Origin: Macrostomum hystrix
Taxonomy: Eukaryota; Platyhelminthes; Macrostomidae
Length of the DNA stretch: 64,000 nt
Assembly: GCA_950097015.1 (NCBI GenBank)
Contig: CATNEN010000013.1
Coordinates: 558,001 to 622,000 of the forward strand
Direction of reading: 5' to 3'
Shown: in pieces, positions 46,149 through 57,686 of the stretch
Position numbering within the stretch: the stretch's first letter is position 1
Layout: the number at the start of each line of letters is the position of its first letter
Position numbers and translations under genes: made by a program
The notes under the pieces: generated by a model
The model's database searches: none
Told to the model about the DNA's origin: nothing
Seen by the model: the letters and a program-made list of their open reading frames with translations, nothing else

Positions 46149-49100
46149 CTATAGCACCCGTAAAGTAGATGTCCCCGATTCAGGCACGTCTGGTTGGAAG
46201 CTGAATTTTAGCGACACGCTACTATTAGTAGGTTCTGCTTCTGCTGCTTCCGCTGATGCTGCACTGCTGCATTCATAAACTAGCTCGCCGTCAGCGTTCA
46301 ACCCCCTTGTATGGCCCATGCTGGCTAGCCAATCCCTGCGACTGCCGAACCTTGCAGACACGTAGCAGTAAACTGAATGATTCGACTGTGCGCTGGGCGC
46401 AATGATTTCGGAGCCGTCAAGCTTGTCCGTGGACATGTGCACCTCGGATGTCTTCCAGTTGGACCGGCTTGATACAGCTGTGTGTTCGAAATCTTCAATC
46501 TGAGGTCAGGGAAGGCTAATGATGACAGAATGATAAAGAAAGCCTAGACATGAGCATCCCAAACATCATCTGATAGACGGGGATACTTGTGATATATCTG
46601 TGAGATTGGAGTGTTATCTGTGAGATAGGAGTGTTATCTGTGAGATAGGAGTGTTATCTGTGAGATTGCAGTGTTATCTGTGAGATTGCAGTGTTATCTG
46701 TGAGATAGGAGTGTTATCTGTGAGATAGGAGTGCTATCTGTGAGATAGGAGTGTTATCTGTGAGATAGGAGTGTTATCTGTGAGATTGCAGTGTTATCTG
46801 TGAGATTGGAGTGTTATCTGTGAGATAGGAGTGTTATCTGTGAGATAGGAGTGTTATCTGTGAGATAGGAGTGCTATCTGTGAGATTGCAGTGTTATCTG
46901 TGAGATAGGAGTGTTATCTGTGATATTGCAGTGTTATCTGTGAGATTGCAGTGTTATCTGTGAGATTGGAGTGTTATCTGTGAGATAGGAGTGTTATCTG
47001 TGAGATAGGAGTGTTATCTGTGAGATAGGAGTGTTATCTGTGAGATTGCAGTGTTATCTGTGAGATAGGAGTGTTATCTGTGAGATAGGAGTGCTATCTG
47101 TGAGATAGGAGTGTTATCTGTGAGATAGGAGTGTTATCTGTGAGATTGCAGTGTTATCTGTGAGATTGGAGTGTTATCTGTGAGATAGGAGTGTTATCTG
47201 TGAGATAGGAGTGCTATCTGTGAGATTGCAGTGTTATCTGTGAGATAGGAGTGTTATCTGTGAGATTGCAGTGTTATCTGTGAGATTGCAGTGTTATCTG
47301 TGAGATTGCAGTGTTATCTGTGAGATTGGAGTGTTATCTGTGAGATTGGAGTGTTATCTGTGAGATTGGAGTGTTATCTGTGAGATAGGAGTGTTATCTG
47401 TGAGATTGCAGTGTTATCTGTGAGATTGCAGTGTTATCTGTGAGATTGCAGTGTTATCTGTGAGATTGCAGTGTTATCTGTGAGATTGCAGTGTTATCTG
47501 TGAGATAGGAGTGTTATCTGTGAGATTGCAGTGTTATCTGTGAGATTGGAGTGTTATCTGTGAGATTGCAGTGTTATCTGTGAGATTGGAGTGTTATCTG
47601 TGAGATTGCAGTGTTATCTGTGAGATTGGAGTGTTATCTGTGAGATTGCAGTGTTATCTGTGAGATAGGAGTGTTATCTGTGAGATTGCAGTGTTATCTG
47701 TGAGATTGGAGTGTTATCTGTGAGATTGCAGTGTTATCTGTGAGATTGGAGTGTTATCTGTGAGATTGCAGTGTTATCTGTGAGATTGCAGTGTTATCTG
47801 TGAGATTGCAGTGTTATCTGTGAGATTGCAGTGTTATCTGTGAGATTGGAGTGTTATCTGTGAGATTGGAGTGTTATCTGTGAGATTGCAGTGTTATCTG
47901 TGAGATTGCAGTGTTATCTGTGAGATTGGAGTGTTATCTGTGAGATAGGAGTGTTATCTGTGAGATTGGAGTGTTATCTGTGAGATAGGAGTGTTATCTG
48001 TGAGATTGCAGTGTTATCTGTGAGATTGCAGTGTTATCTGTGAGATTGCAGTGTTATCTGTGAGATTGCAGTGTTATCTGTGAGATAGGAGTGTTATCTG
48101 TGAGATTGCAGTGTTATCTGTGAGATTGGAGTGTTATCTGTGAGATTGCAGTGTTATCTGTGAGATTGGAGTGTTATCTGTGAGATAGGAGTGTTATCTG
48201 TGAGATTGGAGTGTTATCTGTGAGATAGGAGTGTTATCTGTGAGATTGCAGTGTTATCTGTGAGATTGCAGTGTTATCTGTGAGATTGCAGTGTTATCTG
48301 TGAGATTGCAGTGTTATCTGTGAGATAGGAGTGTTATCTGTGAGATTGCAGTGTTATCTGTGAGATTGGAGTGTTATCTGTGAGATTGCAGTGTTATCTG
48401 TGAGATTGGAGTGTTATCTGTGAGATTGCAGTGTTATCTGTGAGATTGGAGTGTTATCTGTGAGATTGCAGTGTTATCTGTGAGATAGGAGTGTTATCTG
48501 TGAGATTGCAGTGTTATCTGTGAGATTGGAGTGTTATCTGTGAGATTGCAGTGTTATCTGTGAGATTGGAGTGTTATCTGTGAGATTGCAGTGTTATCTG
48601 TGAGATTGCAGTGTTATCTGTGAGATTGCAGTGTTATCTGTGAGATTGCAGTGTTATCTGTGAGATTGGAGTGTTATCTGTGAGATTGGAGTGTTATCTG
48701 TGAGATTGCAGTGTTATCTGTGAGATTGCAGTGTTATCTGTGAGATAGGAGTGTTATCTGTGAGATTGGAGTGTTATCTGTGAGATTGCAGTGTTATCTG
48801 TGAGATTGCAGTGTTATCTATGAGATAGGAGTGTTATCTATGAGATTGGAGTGTTATCTATGAGATAGGAGTGTTATCTGTGAGATAGGAGTGTTATCTG
48901 TGAGATAGGAGTGTTATCTGTGAGATTGCAGTGTTATCTGTGAGATTGCAGTGTTATCTGTGAGATTGCAGTGTTATCTATGAGATGGGAGTGTTATCTA
49001 TGAGATAGGAGTGTTATCTGTGAAATTGGAGTGTTATCTGTGATATAGGAGTGTTATCTGTGAGATTGGAGTGTTATCTGTGAGATAGGAGTGTTATCTG

Positions 49101-52100
49101 TGAGATTGCAGTGTTATCTGTGAGATTGCAGTGTTATCTGTGAGATAGGAGTGCTATCTGTGAGATTGCAGTGTTATCTGTGAGATAGGAGTGTTATCTG
49201 TGATATTGCAGTGTTATCTGTGAGATTGCAGTGTTATCTGTGAGATTGCAGTGTTATCTGTGAGATTGGAGTGTTATCTGTGAGATTGCAGTGTTATCTG
49301 TGAGATTGCAGTGTTATCTGTGAGATTGCAGTGTTATCTGTGAGATTGCAGTGTTATCTGTGAGATTGGAGTGTTATCTGTGAGATTGCAGTGTTATCTG
49401 TGAGATTGCAGTGTTATCTGTGAGATAGGAGTGTTATCTGTGAGATTGGAGTGTTATCTGTGAGATTGCAGTGTTATCTGTGAGATTGCAGTGTTATCTA
49501 TGAGATAGGAGTGTTATCTATGAGATTGGAGTGTTATCTATGAGATAGGAGTGTTATCTGTGAAATTGGAGTGTTATCTGTGAGATAGGAGTGTTATCTG
49601 TGAGATTGCAGTGTTATCTGTGAGATTGCAGTGTTATCTGTGAGATTGCAGTGTTATCTATGAGATGGGAGTGTTATCTATGAGATAGGAGTGTTATCTG
49701 TGAAATTGGAGTGTTATCTGTGATATAGGAGTGTTATCTGTGAGATTGGAGTGTTATCTGTGAGATAGGAGTGTTATCTGTGAGATTGCAGTGTTATCTG
49801 TGAGATTGCAGTGTTATCTGTAAGATTGGAGTGTTATCTGTGAGATAGGAGTGTTATCTGTGAGATTGGAGTGTTATCTGTGAGATTGGAGTGTTATCTG
49901 TGAGATAGGAGTGTTATCTCTCTATCTCTTCTCTATCTATTTGCAGGGGGGCCCGGGCACTTGTCGCACAAGCGACGGAGCGGCACGCCCCCAGACCGGC
50001 GAACTAGGCGCTTAGCGCCCATCACGCCGCCTTCCCTGAGCAGGCACCACACACAGCAGCACAGACCAGCCGGGGAGGGCAGGAGGCACCCAGAAAAGGC
50101 AGCAGTGCCCCCCACCCCAGCCCCACACGCATAGAGCAGACCAAGCTGATAAGACTTAAGGGGGGACAGGCTGATAAGAAATCAGTCCTCAGGGGGGCGG
50201 GTGATGAGTGTACACTTATCAAATCGCGCTGACGGAAATCCAGAAAGCGCGCGGCGGTGTACACCCGCCCTCCAGCCACCCCCGCAAGGTCTCACGCCCC
50301 AGCGCCAACGCACACAACTCACACAACGCAGAACAGGCACACAGAAGGTAGGAGCGAAGCTATTATTTCAAGCTTTGATTGCACGAAATATGGTGCACCT
50401 CCACCGGTCGCTACTGTCCAAACCCTCCAACAAGTCCCGAAATTAATCGTGACTTAAAGGGAGAATCGAACTAGCGTCCATTGGAGTGCGAGGCTAGCCG
50501 CTGACCCACTCGCCCCTTAGGATTGTTATCTGTGAGATTGCAGTGTTATCTATGAGATAGGAGTGTTAGCTGTAACAAACATATATGTCGCCCGCAATAT
50601 CATGTAGACGGTTGTTACCTAACTATGAGTAGATTGTTACATAATTAAGAATAAAGATCAGGTTAAAAACATTCCCCCGGGTCGCCTGTGAAGTTTCTAA
50701 TTTAAGCTAACAATCATTTCAATTAATCAGAAGCATTCCCTAATAAATAGGGGAAAAAAAAATAACGAATAGATCAACAAACCTCAACATCGTCTACGTC
50801 AGTATTGAAGAACGCAAAACTGTAGATACTCTTGCGAGCCACCAGGTATTTCATGTCGTCAAAATCTGTAATTAATTTTAGCCGCTCGAAAGAAGCCAAA
50901 TTCAAGCCTGAATTTATGTGAACAGGATTTATGTGAAAGGCTCACAGCTTTCACACTGAAGGCTCACAGCTTTCACACTGAAGGCTCACAGCTTTCACAC
51001 TGAAGGCTCACAGCTTTCACACTGAAGGCTCACAGCTTTCACACTGAAGGCTCACAGCTTTCACACTGAAGGCTCACAGCTTTCACACTGAAGGCTCACA
51101 GCTTTCACACTGAAGGCTCACAGCTTTCACACTGAAGGCTCACAGCTTTCACACTGAAGGTTGACAGCTTTCACACTGAAGGCTCACAGCTTTCACACTG
51201 AAGGGTCACAGCTTTCACAATGAAGGCTCACAGCTTTCACACTGAAGGGTCACAGCTTTCACACTGAAGGCTCACAGCTTTCACACTGAAGGTTTACAGC
51301 TTTCACACTGAAGGCTTACAGCTTTCACACTGAAGGTTGACAGCTTTCACACTGAAGGTTGACAGCTTTCACACTGAAGGCTCACAGCTTTCACACTGAA
51401 GGCTCACAGCTTTCACAGTGAAGGTTGACAGCTTTCACACTGAAGGTTGACAGCTTTCAAACTGAAGGCTCACAGCTTTCACACTGAAGGGTCACAGCTT
51501 TCACAATGAAGGCTCACAGCTTTCACACTGAAGGCTCACAGCTTTCACACTGAAGGTTGACAGCTTTCACACTGAAGGTTCACAGCTTTCACAATGAAGG
51601 TTCACAGCTTTCACACTGAAGGCTCACAGCTTTCACACTGAAGGTTCACAGCTTTCACACTGAAGGTTGACAGCTTTCACACTGAAGGCTGACAGCTTTC
51701 ACACTGAAGGTTGACAGCTTTCACACTGAAGGTTGACAGCTTTCACACTGAAGGTTGACAGCTTTCACACTGAAGGCTCACAGCTTTCACACTGAAGGTT
51801 GACAGCTTTCACACTGAAGGTTCACAGCTTTCACACTGAAGGTTGACAGCTTTCACACTGAAGGCTCACAGCTTTCACACTGAAGGCTCACAGCTTTCAC
51901 ACTGAAGGTTGACAGCTTTCACACTGAAGGTTCACAGCTTTCACAATGAAGGTTCACAGCTTTCACACTGAAGGCTCACAGCTTTCACACTGAAGGCTCA
52001 CAGCTTTCACACTGAAGGTTGACAGCTTTCACACTGAAGGTTCACAGCTTTCACACTGAAGGTTGACAGCTTTCACACTGAAGGTTGACAGCTTTCACAC

Positions 52101-55100
52101 TGAAGGTTCACAGCTTTCACACTGAAGGTTGACAGCTTTCACACTGAAGGCTCACAGCTTTCACACTGAAGGGTCACAGCTTTCACAATGAAGGCTCACA
52201 GCTTTCACACTGAAGGGTCACAGCTTTCACAATGAAGGCTCACAGCTTTCACACTGAAGGTTTACAGCTTTCACACTGAAGGCTCACAGCTTTCACACTG
52301 AAGGCTCACAGCTTTCACACTGAAGGTTGACAGCTTTCACACTGAAGGCTCACAGCTTTCACACTGAAGGCTCACAGCTTTCACACTGAAGGTTGACAGC
52401 TTTCACACTGAAGGTTGACAGCTTTCACACTGAAGGCTCACAGCTTTCACACTGAAGGGTCACAGCTTTCACAATGAAGGCTCACAGCTTTCACACTGAA
52501 GGTTGACAGCTTTCACACTGAAGGCTCACAGCTTTCACACTGAAGGTTGACAGCTTTCACACTGAAGGTTGACAGCTTTCACACTGAAGGCTCACAGCTT
52601 TCACACTGAAGGTTGACAGCTTTCACACTGAAGGTTCACAGCTTTCACAATGAAGGTTCACAGCTTTCACACTGAAGGCTCACAGCTTTCACACTGAAGG
52701 TTGACAGCTTTCACACTGAAGGTTCACAGCTTTCACACTGAAGGTTGACAGCTTTCACACTGAAGGTTGACAGCTTTCACACTGAAGGTTGACAGCTTTC
52801 ACACTGAAGGCTCACAGCTTTCACACTGAAGGCTCACAGCTTTCACACTGAAGGTTGACAGCTTTCACACTGAAGGTTGACAGCTTTCACACTGAAGGCT
52901 CACAGCTTTCACACTGAAGGCTCACAGCTTTCACACTGAAGGGTCACAGCTTTCACACTGAAGGCTCACAGCTTTCACACTGAAGGCTCACAGCTTTCAC
53001 ACTGAAGGCTCACAGCTTTCACACTGAAGGCTCACAGCTGTCACACTGAAGGCTCACAGCTTTCACACTGAAGGTTGACAGCTTTCACACTGAAGGCTCA
53101 CAGCTGTCACACTGAAGGCTCACAGCTGTCACACTGAAGGCTCACAGCTTTCACACTGAAGGTTCACAGCTGTCACACTGAAGGCTCACAGCTGTCACAC
53201 TGAAGGCTCACAGCTTTCACACTGAAGGTTCACAGCTTTCACACTGAAGGCTCACAGCTTTCACACTGAAGGCTCACAGCTTTCACACTGAAGGTTGACA
53301 GCTTTCACACTGAAGGTTGACAGCTTTCACACTGAAGGTTGACAGCTTTCACACTGAAGGTTGACAGCTTTCACACTGAAGGTTGACAGCTTTCACACTG
53401 AAGGCTCACAGCTTTCACACTGAAGGCTCACAGCTTTCACACTGAAGGTTGACAGCTTTCACACTGAAGGCTCACAGCTTTCACACTGAAGGTTGACAGC
53501 TTTCACACTGAAGGTTGACAGCTTTCACACTGAAGGTTGACAGCTTTCACACTGAAGGTTGACAGCTTTCACACTGAAGGTTGACAGCTTTCACACTGAA
53601 GGCTCACAGCTTTCACACTGAAGGCTCACAGCTGTCACACTGAAGGCTCACAGCTGTCACACTGAAGGCTCACAGCTGTCACACTGAAGGCTCACAGCTT
53701 TCACACTGAAGGTTCACAGCTTTCACACTGAAGGCTCACAGCTTTCACACTGAAGGCTCACAGCTTTCACACTGAAGGCTCACAGCTTTCACACTGAAGG
53801 TTGACAGCTTTCACACTGAAGGTTGACAGCTTTCACACTGAAGGTTGACAGCTTTCACACTGAAGGTTGACAGCTTTCACACTGAAGGTTGACAGCTTTC
53901 ACACTGAAGGCTCACAGCTTTCACACTGAAGGCTCAGAGCTTTCACACTGAAGGTTGACAGCTTTCACACTGAAGGCTCACAGCTTTCACACTGAAGGTT
54001 GACAGCTTTCACACTGAAGGTTGACAGCTTTCACACTGAAGGTTGACAGCTTTCACACTGAAGGTTGACAGCTTTCACACTGAAGGCTCACAGCTGTCAC
54101 ACTGAAGGCTCACAGCTTTCACACTGAAGGTTGACAGCTTTCACACTGAAGGTTCACAGCTTTCACACTGAAGGCTCACAGCTGTCACACTGAAGGCTCA
54201 CAGCTTTCACACTGAAGGCTCACAGCTGTCACACTGAAGGCTCACAGCTTTCACACTGAAGGTTGACAGCTTTCACACTGAAGGCTCACAGCTGTCACAC
54301 TGAAGGCTCACAGCTGTCACACTGAAGGCTCACAGCTTTCACACTGAAGGTTCACAGCTGTCACACTGAAGGCTCACAGCTGTCACACTGAAGGCTCACA
54401 GCTTTCACACTGAAGGTTGACAGCTTTCACACTGAAGGTTCACAGCTTTCACACTGAAGGCTCACAGCTTTCACACTGAAGGTTCACAGTCCTTAATAAA
54501 ACTCGAGGCTGATATTAGTTGAAAGTGGTACTCAATGAAATGGCAAACTCACAGTCACCAGACTTACCCATGTCCACGTGGCCCTCAATGATGCCACTAC
54601 AAAACTCAATAGATTTTGAGCTTGATTTCTGGAAATATCCCAAAAAAGAAAGACAAACAGTACGGACAATGTCTGTCGCTAAAACTAGCTTAATTTAATG
54701 TCACTTTTTATCATCTGAAATCATCCATCATCTGAAATCATCCATCATCTGAAATCATCCATCATCTGAAATCATCCATCATCTGAATTTTTAGAAAAAA
54801 GTATTTGTTTAAATTTCCTGAAAAACAAGCACTGGTTTATCACAATTGCCAAATTAACTCAGCAGCGAATGAACTCCGCTTTTATAGAAGTTTAGGAAAA
54901 TTCCGACCGATCTAAATCCCAAATCCGAAATCCCAAAATTTGGGATCTAAATCTCGAAATGCGAAATTTTAACCCATTGACTTTTCATGCAACCGAAATC
55001 CTATCTAATCAAATTTCCATCCAACCAAAAACTCCATCTAACCGAAATCTCATCTAACCGAAATCCCATCTAACCAAAATCCCATCTTGCCAAAATCCCA

Positions 55101-55792
55101 TCTAACCAAAATCCCATCTTGCTAAAATCCCATATAACCAAAATCCCATCTTACCAAAATCCCATCTTGCCAAAACTCCATCTAACTAAAATCCCATCTT
55201 GCCAAAATCCCATCTAACCAAAATCCCATCTTGCTAAAATCCCATATAACCAAAATCCCATCTTACCAAAATCCCATCTTGCCAAAACTCCATCTAACTA
55301 AAATCCCATCTTGCTAAAATCCCATCTAACCAAAATCCCATCTTGCCAAAATCCCATCTAACCAAAATCCCGTCTAACCAAAATCCCATCTAACCGAAAT
55401 CCCGTCTAACCAAAATCCCATCTAACCGAAATCCCATCTACCCGAAATCCCATCGAACCGATATCCCATCTAACCGATATCCCATCTAACCTAAGTCCCA
55501 TCTAAGCGAAATTCCTTCTAGCCAAAATTTATGGTTTTCTAGTCAGACTAGTCTAGGCTTTCTAGTCTCTCTAGTCTTTTAATGACATAATTTAGCATGG
55601 CATTGAACTGGGGGTAAATATTAGGCCATGACTCATTCTCACCTCACTCTCCTCTGTCATGTCCTCGGTAGTAGCATCGCTATTCCTTTTTTTTCCGCTC
55701 GTCTTCCGCTTCTGGCAGGGCGCCAACTCCTGACTGTTGGGCAAGTTCAACTGTCCGGCCGGTGGCCTTGCTCGCCGGAAGCAGCGGCGCAT
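46149..55792 (-). CDS. Unknown protein, four small exons, giant repeat-filled introns
   Basis: Exons on the minus strand: 55792-55643, 54628-54568, 50865-50783 and 46499-46149. All junctions are GT-AG (donors GTGAGA, GTAAGT, GTTTGT) and phases 0, 1 and 0 join without a stop, giving 214 residues. The N-terminus is basic (RRCFRRARPP, then KRKTSGKKRN, a possible nuclear signal). An acidic stretch follows (TTEDMTEESE), then a short hydrophobic patch (KSIYSFAFFNTDVDDVE). The last exon has CYVSARFGSRRDWLASMGH and a Ser/Ala/Glu-rich tail. No family was recognised. The frame is open for a few codons upstream of the ATG to a possible acceptor at about 55810, so more 5' exons may exist. Exons total 645 bp in a span of 9.6 kb; introns 2 and 3 are each almost entirely minisatellite. 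Confidence 0.6.
46590..49920. repeat. 20-bp minisatellite of three unit types, intron 3
   Basis: About 166 head-to-tail copies of GAGATTGCAGTGTTATCTGT. They vary mainly at one place, giving three types: GATTGCAG, GATTGGAG and GATAGGAG. Blocks of types are repeated in the same order, for instance around 47.5-48.0 and 48.1-48.6 kb and again around 49.0 and 49.6 kb. It fills intron 3 (46500-50782) of the unknown minus-strand gene. Confidence 0.98.
49930..50520 (-). mobile_element. tRNA-derived SINE, family 3, inserted in the 20-bp array
   Basis: Minus-oriented element. The head at about 50455-50520 reads GAGTGGGTCAGCGGCTAGCC and then CTAGTTCGATTCTCC, good A and B boxes. The body ends in a GC-rich part shared with 58707-58930 (GGCCTGGGGCACTTG-like and CCCAGACCGGCGAAC). 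The tail is an A-rich ATAG-type microsatellite. The array resumes at once on the far side (50520-50570), and TGTTATCT borders both ends, as expected of a target duplication though also of the array itself. Confidence 0.75.
50520..50575. repeat. Resumed end of the 20-bp array
   Basis: Two to three more units of the 46.6-49.9-kb array (GTTATCTGTGAGATTGCAG) lie beyond the SINE. This shows that the element interrupted an existing array. Confidence 0.9.
50938..54488. repeat. 22-bp minisatellite filling intron 2
   Basis: About 160 copies of a 22-bp unit, GCTTTCACACTGAAGGCTCA plus CA. The variable part is GGCTCACA, GGTTGACA, GGTTCACA or GGGTCACA, and some units have GCTGTCAC. It lies in intron 2 (50866-54567) of the unknown minus-strand gene, about 70-80 nt from each splice site. 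In transcript sense each unit reads TGTGAGC then CCTTCAG, resembling a donor followed by an acceptor. Confidence 0.98.
54712..54787. repeat. Short 17-bp tandem repeat
   Basis: About four copies of ATCATCTGAAATCATCC in intron 1 of the unknown gene. Confidence 0.9.
55000..55520. repeat. 16-bp minisatellite in intron 1
   Basis: About 32 copies of AAAATCCCATCTAACC with TTGCC, TTACC and GAAATCC variants, in intron 1 (54629-55642) of the unknown gene. It contains an internal duplicated block at about 55080-55180 and 55200-55300. Confidence 0.94.
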
Positions 55793-55808
55793 ATCAGAAT
55801 GCGAACTG

Positions 55809-56040
55809 TTTGAAAAATTCTAATCAGCGCATTGTAATCATGCTCTTTGTATCTGGGCGATTCTGTCTGTGCTTCCGAAGCATGTTAAAAAAACAATAAG
55901 GCTGAGTTGAAAATAGCCCGCTATTGAAGCTTCTATAGTGATAGTTTATTTTTCGAATGTCTATGGCCAGAATTGTTCGGCAAAAGGCCTTTTCGATTAT
56001 CAAGTTAACCACTTAGCTGCTTGCACTTTTTCACCTCAAT
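55809..56040. other. 5' flank of the unknown gene
   Basis: AT-rich sequence upstream of the first exon found. The acceptor-like TTTTTCAAACAG (minus sense, about 55810-55825) hints at a further exon or trans-splicing. Confidence 0.35.
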
Positions 56041-56042
56041 AA

Positions 56043-56263
56043 AGTTAAGACTGAACTCGATCCCGCGGCGAGGCCACACACTTATTCACGAGAAGGCTTG
56101 GGGTTTTGTCGCGCAATTTAGGGCCAATCTCTAAAGCACAATGAGAATGTACACTGCCTGACGATGACGTTTGAGTGTGTGCCCGCGTACAGTATCTAAA
56201 TGCCTGTGTACTCAGGAGAAAGTGGAATGGAAAGAATTGCCCACAACCCTCCTGAAATTATTA
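56043..56263 (+). mobile_element. tRNA-derived SINE, family 1, 5'-truncated
   Basis: Begins within the B box (GAACTCGATCCCGCGG), then GAGAAGGCTTGGGG, AGGGCCAATCTC, GTACACTGCCTGACGATGA and CTCAGGAGAAAGTGGAATGG. The A box is missing. Confidence 0.72.
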
Positions 56264-56754
56264 TTGCAAATATTGTTTTAATTTATTTCAGCAGAACATA
56301 TAAAAGATGAAAGGGAATGAGAACTTCAATCCAAAGTGCAGCACAAAAACTTATTTTGTAATGTTCTGCGGCTATGACTCATCGCTAGTTCTATTTTTAG
56401 CACACAAATAATCCAGCACGTCACGTGACACCATTAAGCCAATCAGGGAGATATAATTCCATTCAGCAAGAGCTTGGAAGTACTGTAGGGTAAATAGTTC
56501 GATTTTTAAGACCTGATAAGGTCTCTAAGACAAGAGTAAAAACTACTGAAATTCTTGAATCGAATATCCAAAATATTCATCCAATCGCCCTAAAAATCCA
56601 GAACACGGGATCCAGACTTGGAAGTTTCCGTTCTATTCGATAAAACAACTTCAAGAATCATAAAACATCGGCATCGTCGGGGTGTCTGGTGGCAAAAACC
56701 ACCAATATAAGCACAATTTTGCTGCGCACAAAATTTCACCATGTAAACATGTAA
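56264..56754. other. Intergenic, no gene identified
   Basis: AT-rich spacer between a SINE and the 18-bp array. Nothing was recognised. Confidence 0.4.
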
Positions 56755-57040
56755 GCTTCAGGTAAGTGTGAAACTTCAGGGAAGTGTGAAACTTCAGGGA
56801 AGTGTGAAACTTCAGGGAAGTGTGAAACTTCAGGGAAGTATGAAACTTCAGGGAAGTGTTAAAACTTCAGGGAAGTGTTAAAACTTCAGGGAAGTGTGAA
56901 ACTTCAGGTAAGTGTGAAACTTCAGGTAAGTGTGAAACTTCAGGTAAGTGTGAAACTTCAGGTAAGTGTGAAACTTCAGGTAAGTGTGAAACTTCAGGTA
57001 AGTGTGAAACTTCAGGTAAGTGTGAAACTTCAGGGAAGTG
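56755..57040 (+). repeat. 18-bp array, each unit a CAG|GTAAGT site
   Basis: About 16 copies of GAAACTTCAGGTAAGTGT; the left copies have CAGGGAAGT instead. Nine units carry the exact acceptor-donor junction CAG|GTAAGT. No exon was found beside it on the plus strand. Confidence 0.95.
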
Positions 57041-57686
57041 AAACGTCTGGACAGGAAGTTTGTGAGTAGACGATGTAATTAAAGGTAACTTGCAGCCACC
57101 TGAGTTTAACACGCCTCTAAAGTATTAGGCTAGTTGAAATCCCAGTCCCAATATCCCATTTTGGGGATCTGTGCTTTTGCGCAGTATTATCGTACTAACC
57201 GTGAGGCGGCTGACTTTGCAAATGCTAAATTGCGAGGCTGAAGTTGGGGTGCTAAAACCGAAGTTTTAGCCGTTCTAGCCTCCGATCAGCCTATTTAATC
57301 AGTCATAAAACTATATTATTCCCAGTGCACTGTTCCAACCAGACGTAAAATATTGTATCGCATTTTCTCTGAATACAAAAGTAGTAAATTGATCGGACAC
57401 AATGATTTTTTTCTGCTCTCTTTTTTAGTATATATTAATATAGCTTTTTGCAGACCATTTGATCCTTCGAGCATTCGATTTAATCCACAGTAGCAAAATC
57501 CAAGCGTTTCAGGCCAATTTTAAAGTTGTCTATGGCCAAAAGTATGACCATAGAGCAATCGATTTGCTCCTTCGGACACGCATTTAAGCCTCCCTCCACT
57601 GTTTGGTTGTTATCGGTAATGTCGCCCTAGAACACAGACTAGGCAGAATTACCATCAGACGTCAGAGAGCGCAGCAGCTAACACTT
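57041..57686. other. Intergenic, 5' side of the transposase remnant
   Basis: Mixed sequence with no coding support. It may contain the left end of the Tc1/mariner-like element; I could not define terminal inverted repeats. Confidence 0.35.

Noticed and set aside
46590-54488. CRISPR array
   Set aside because: Units are directly adjacent with no unique spacers, in a eukaryotic intron with no cas genes.
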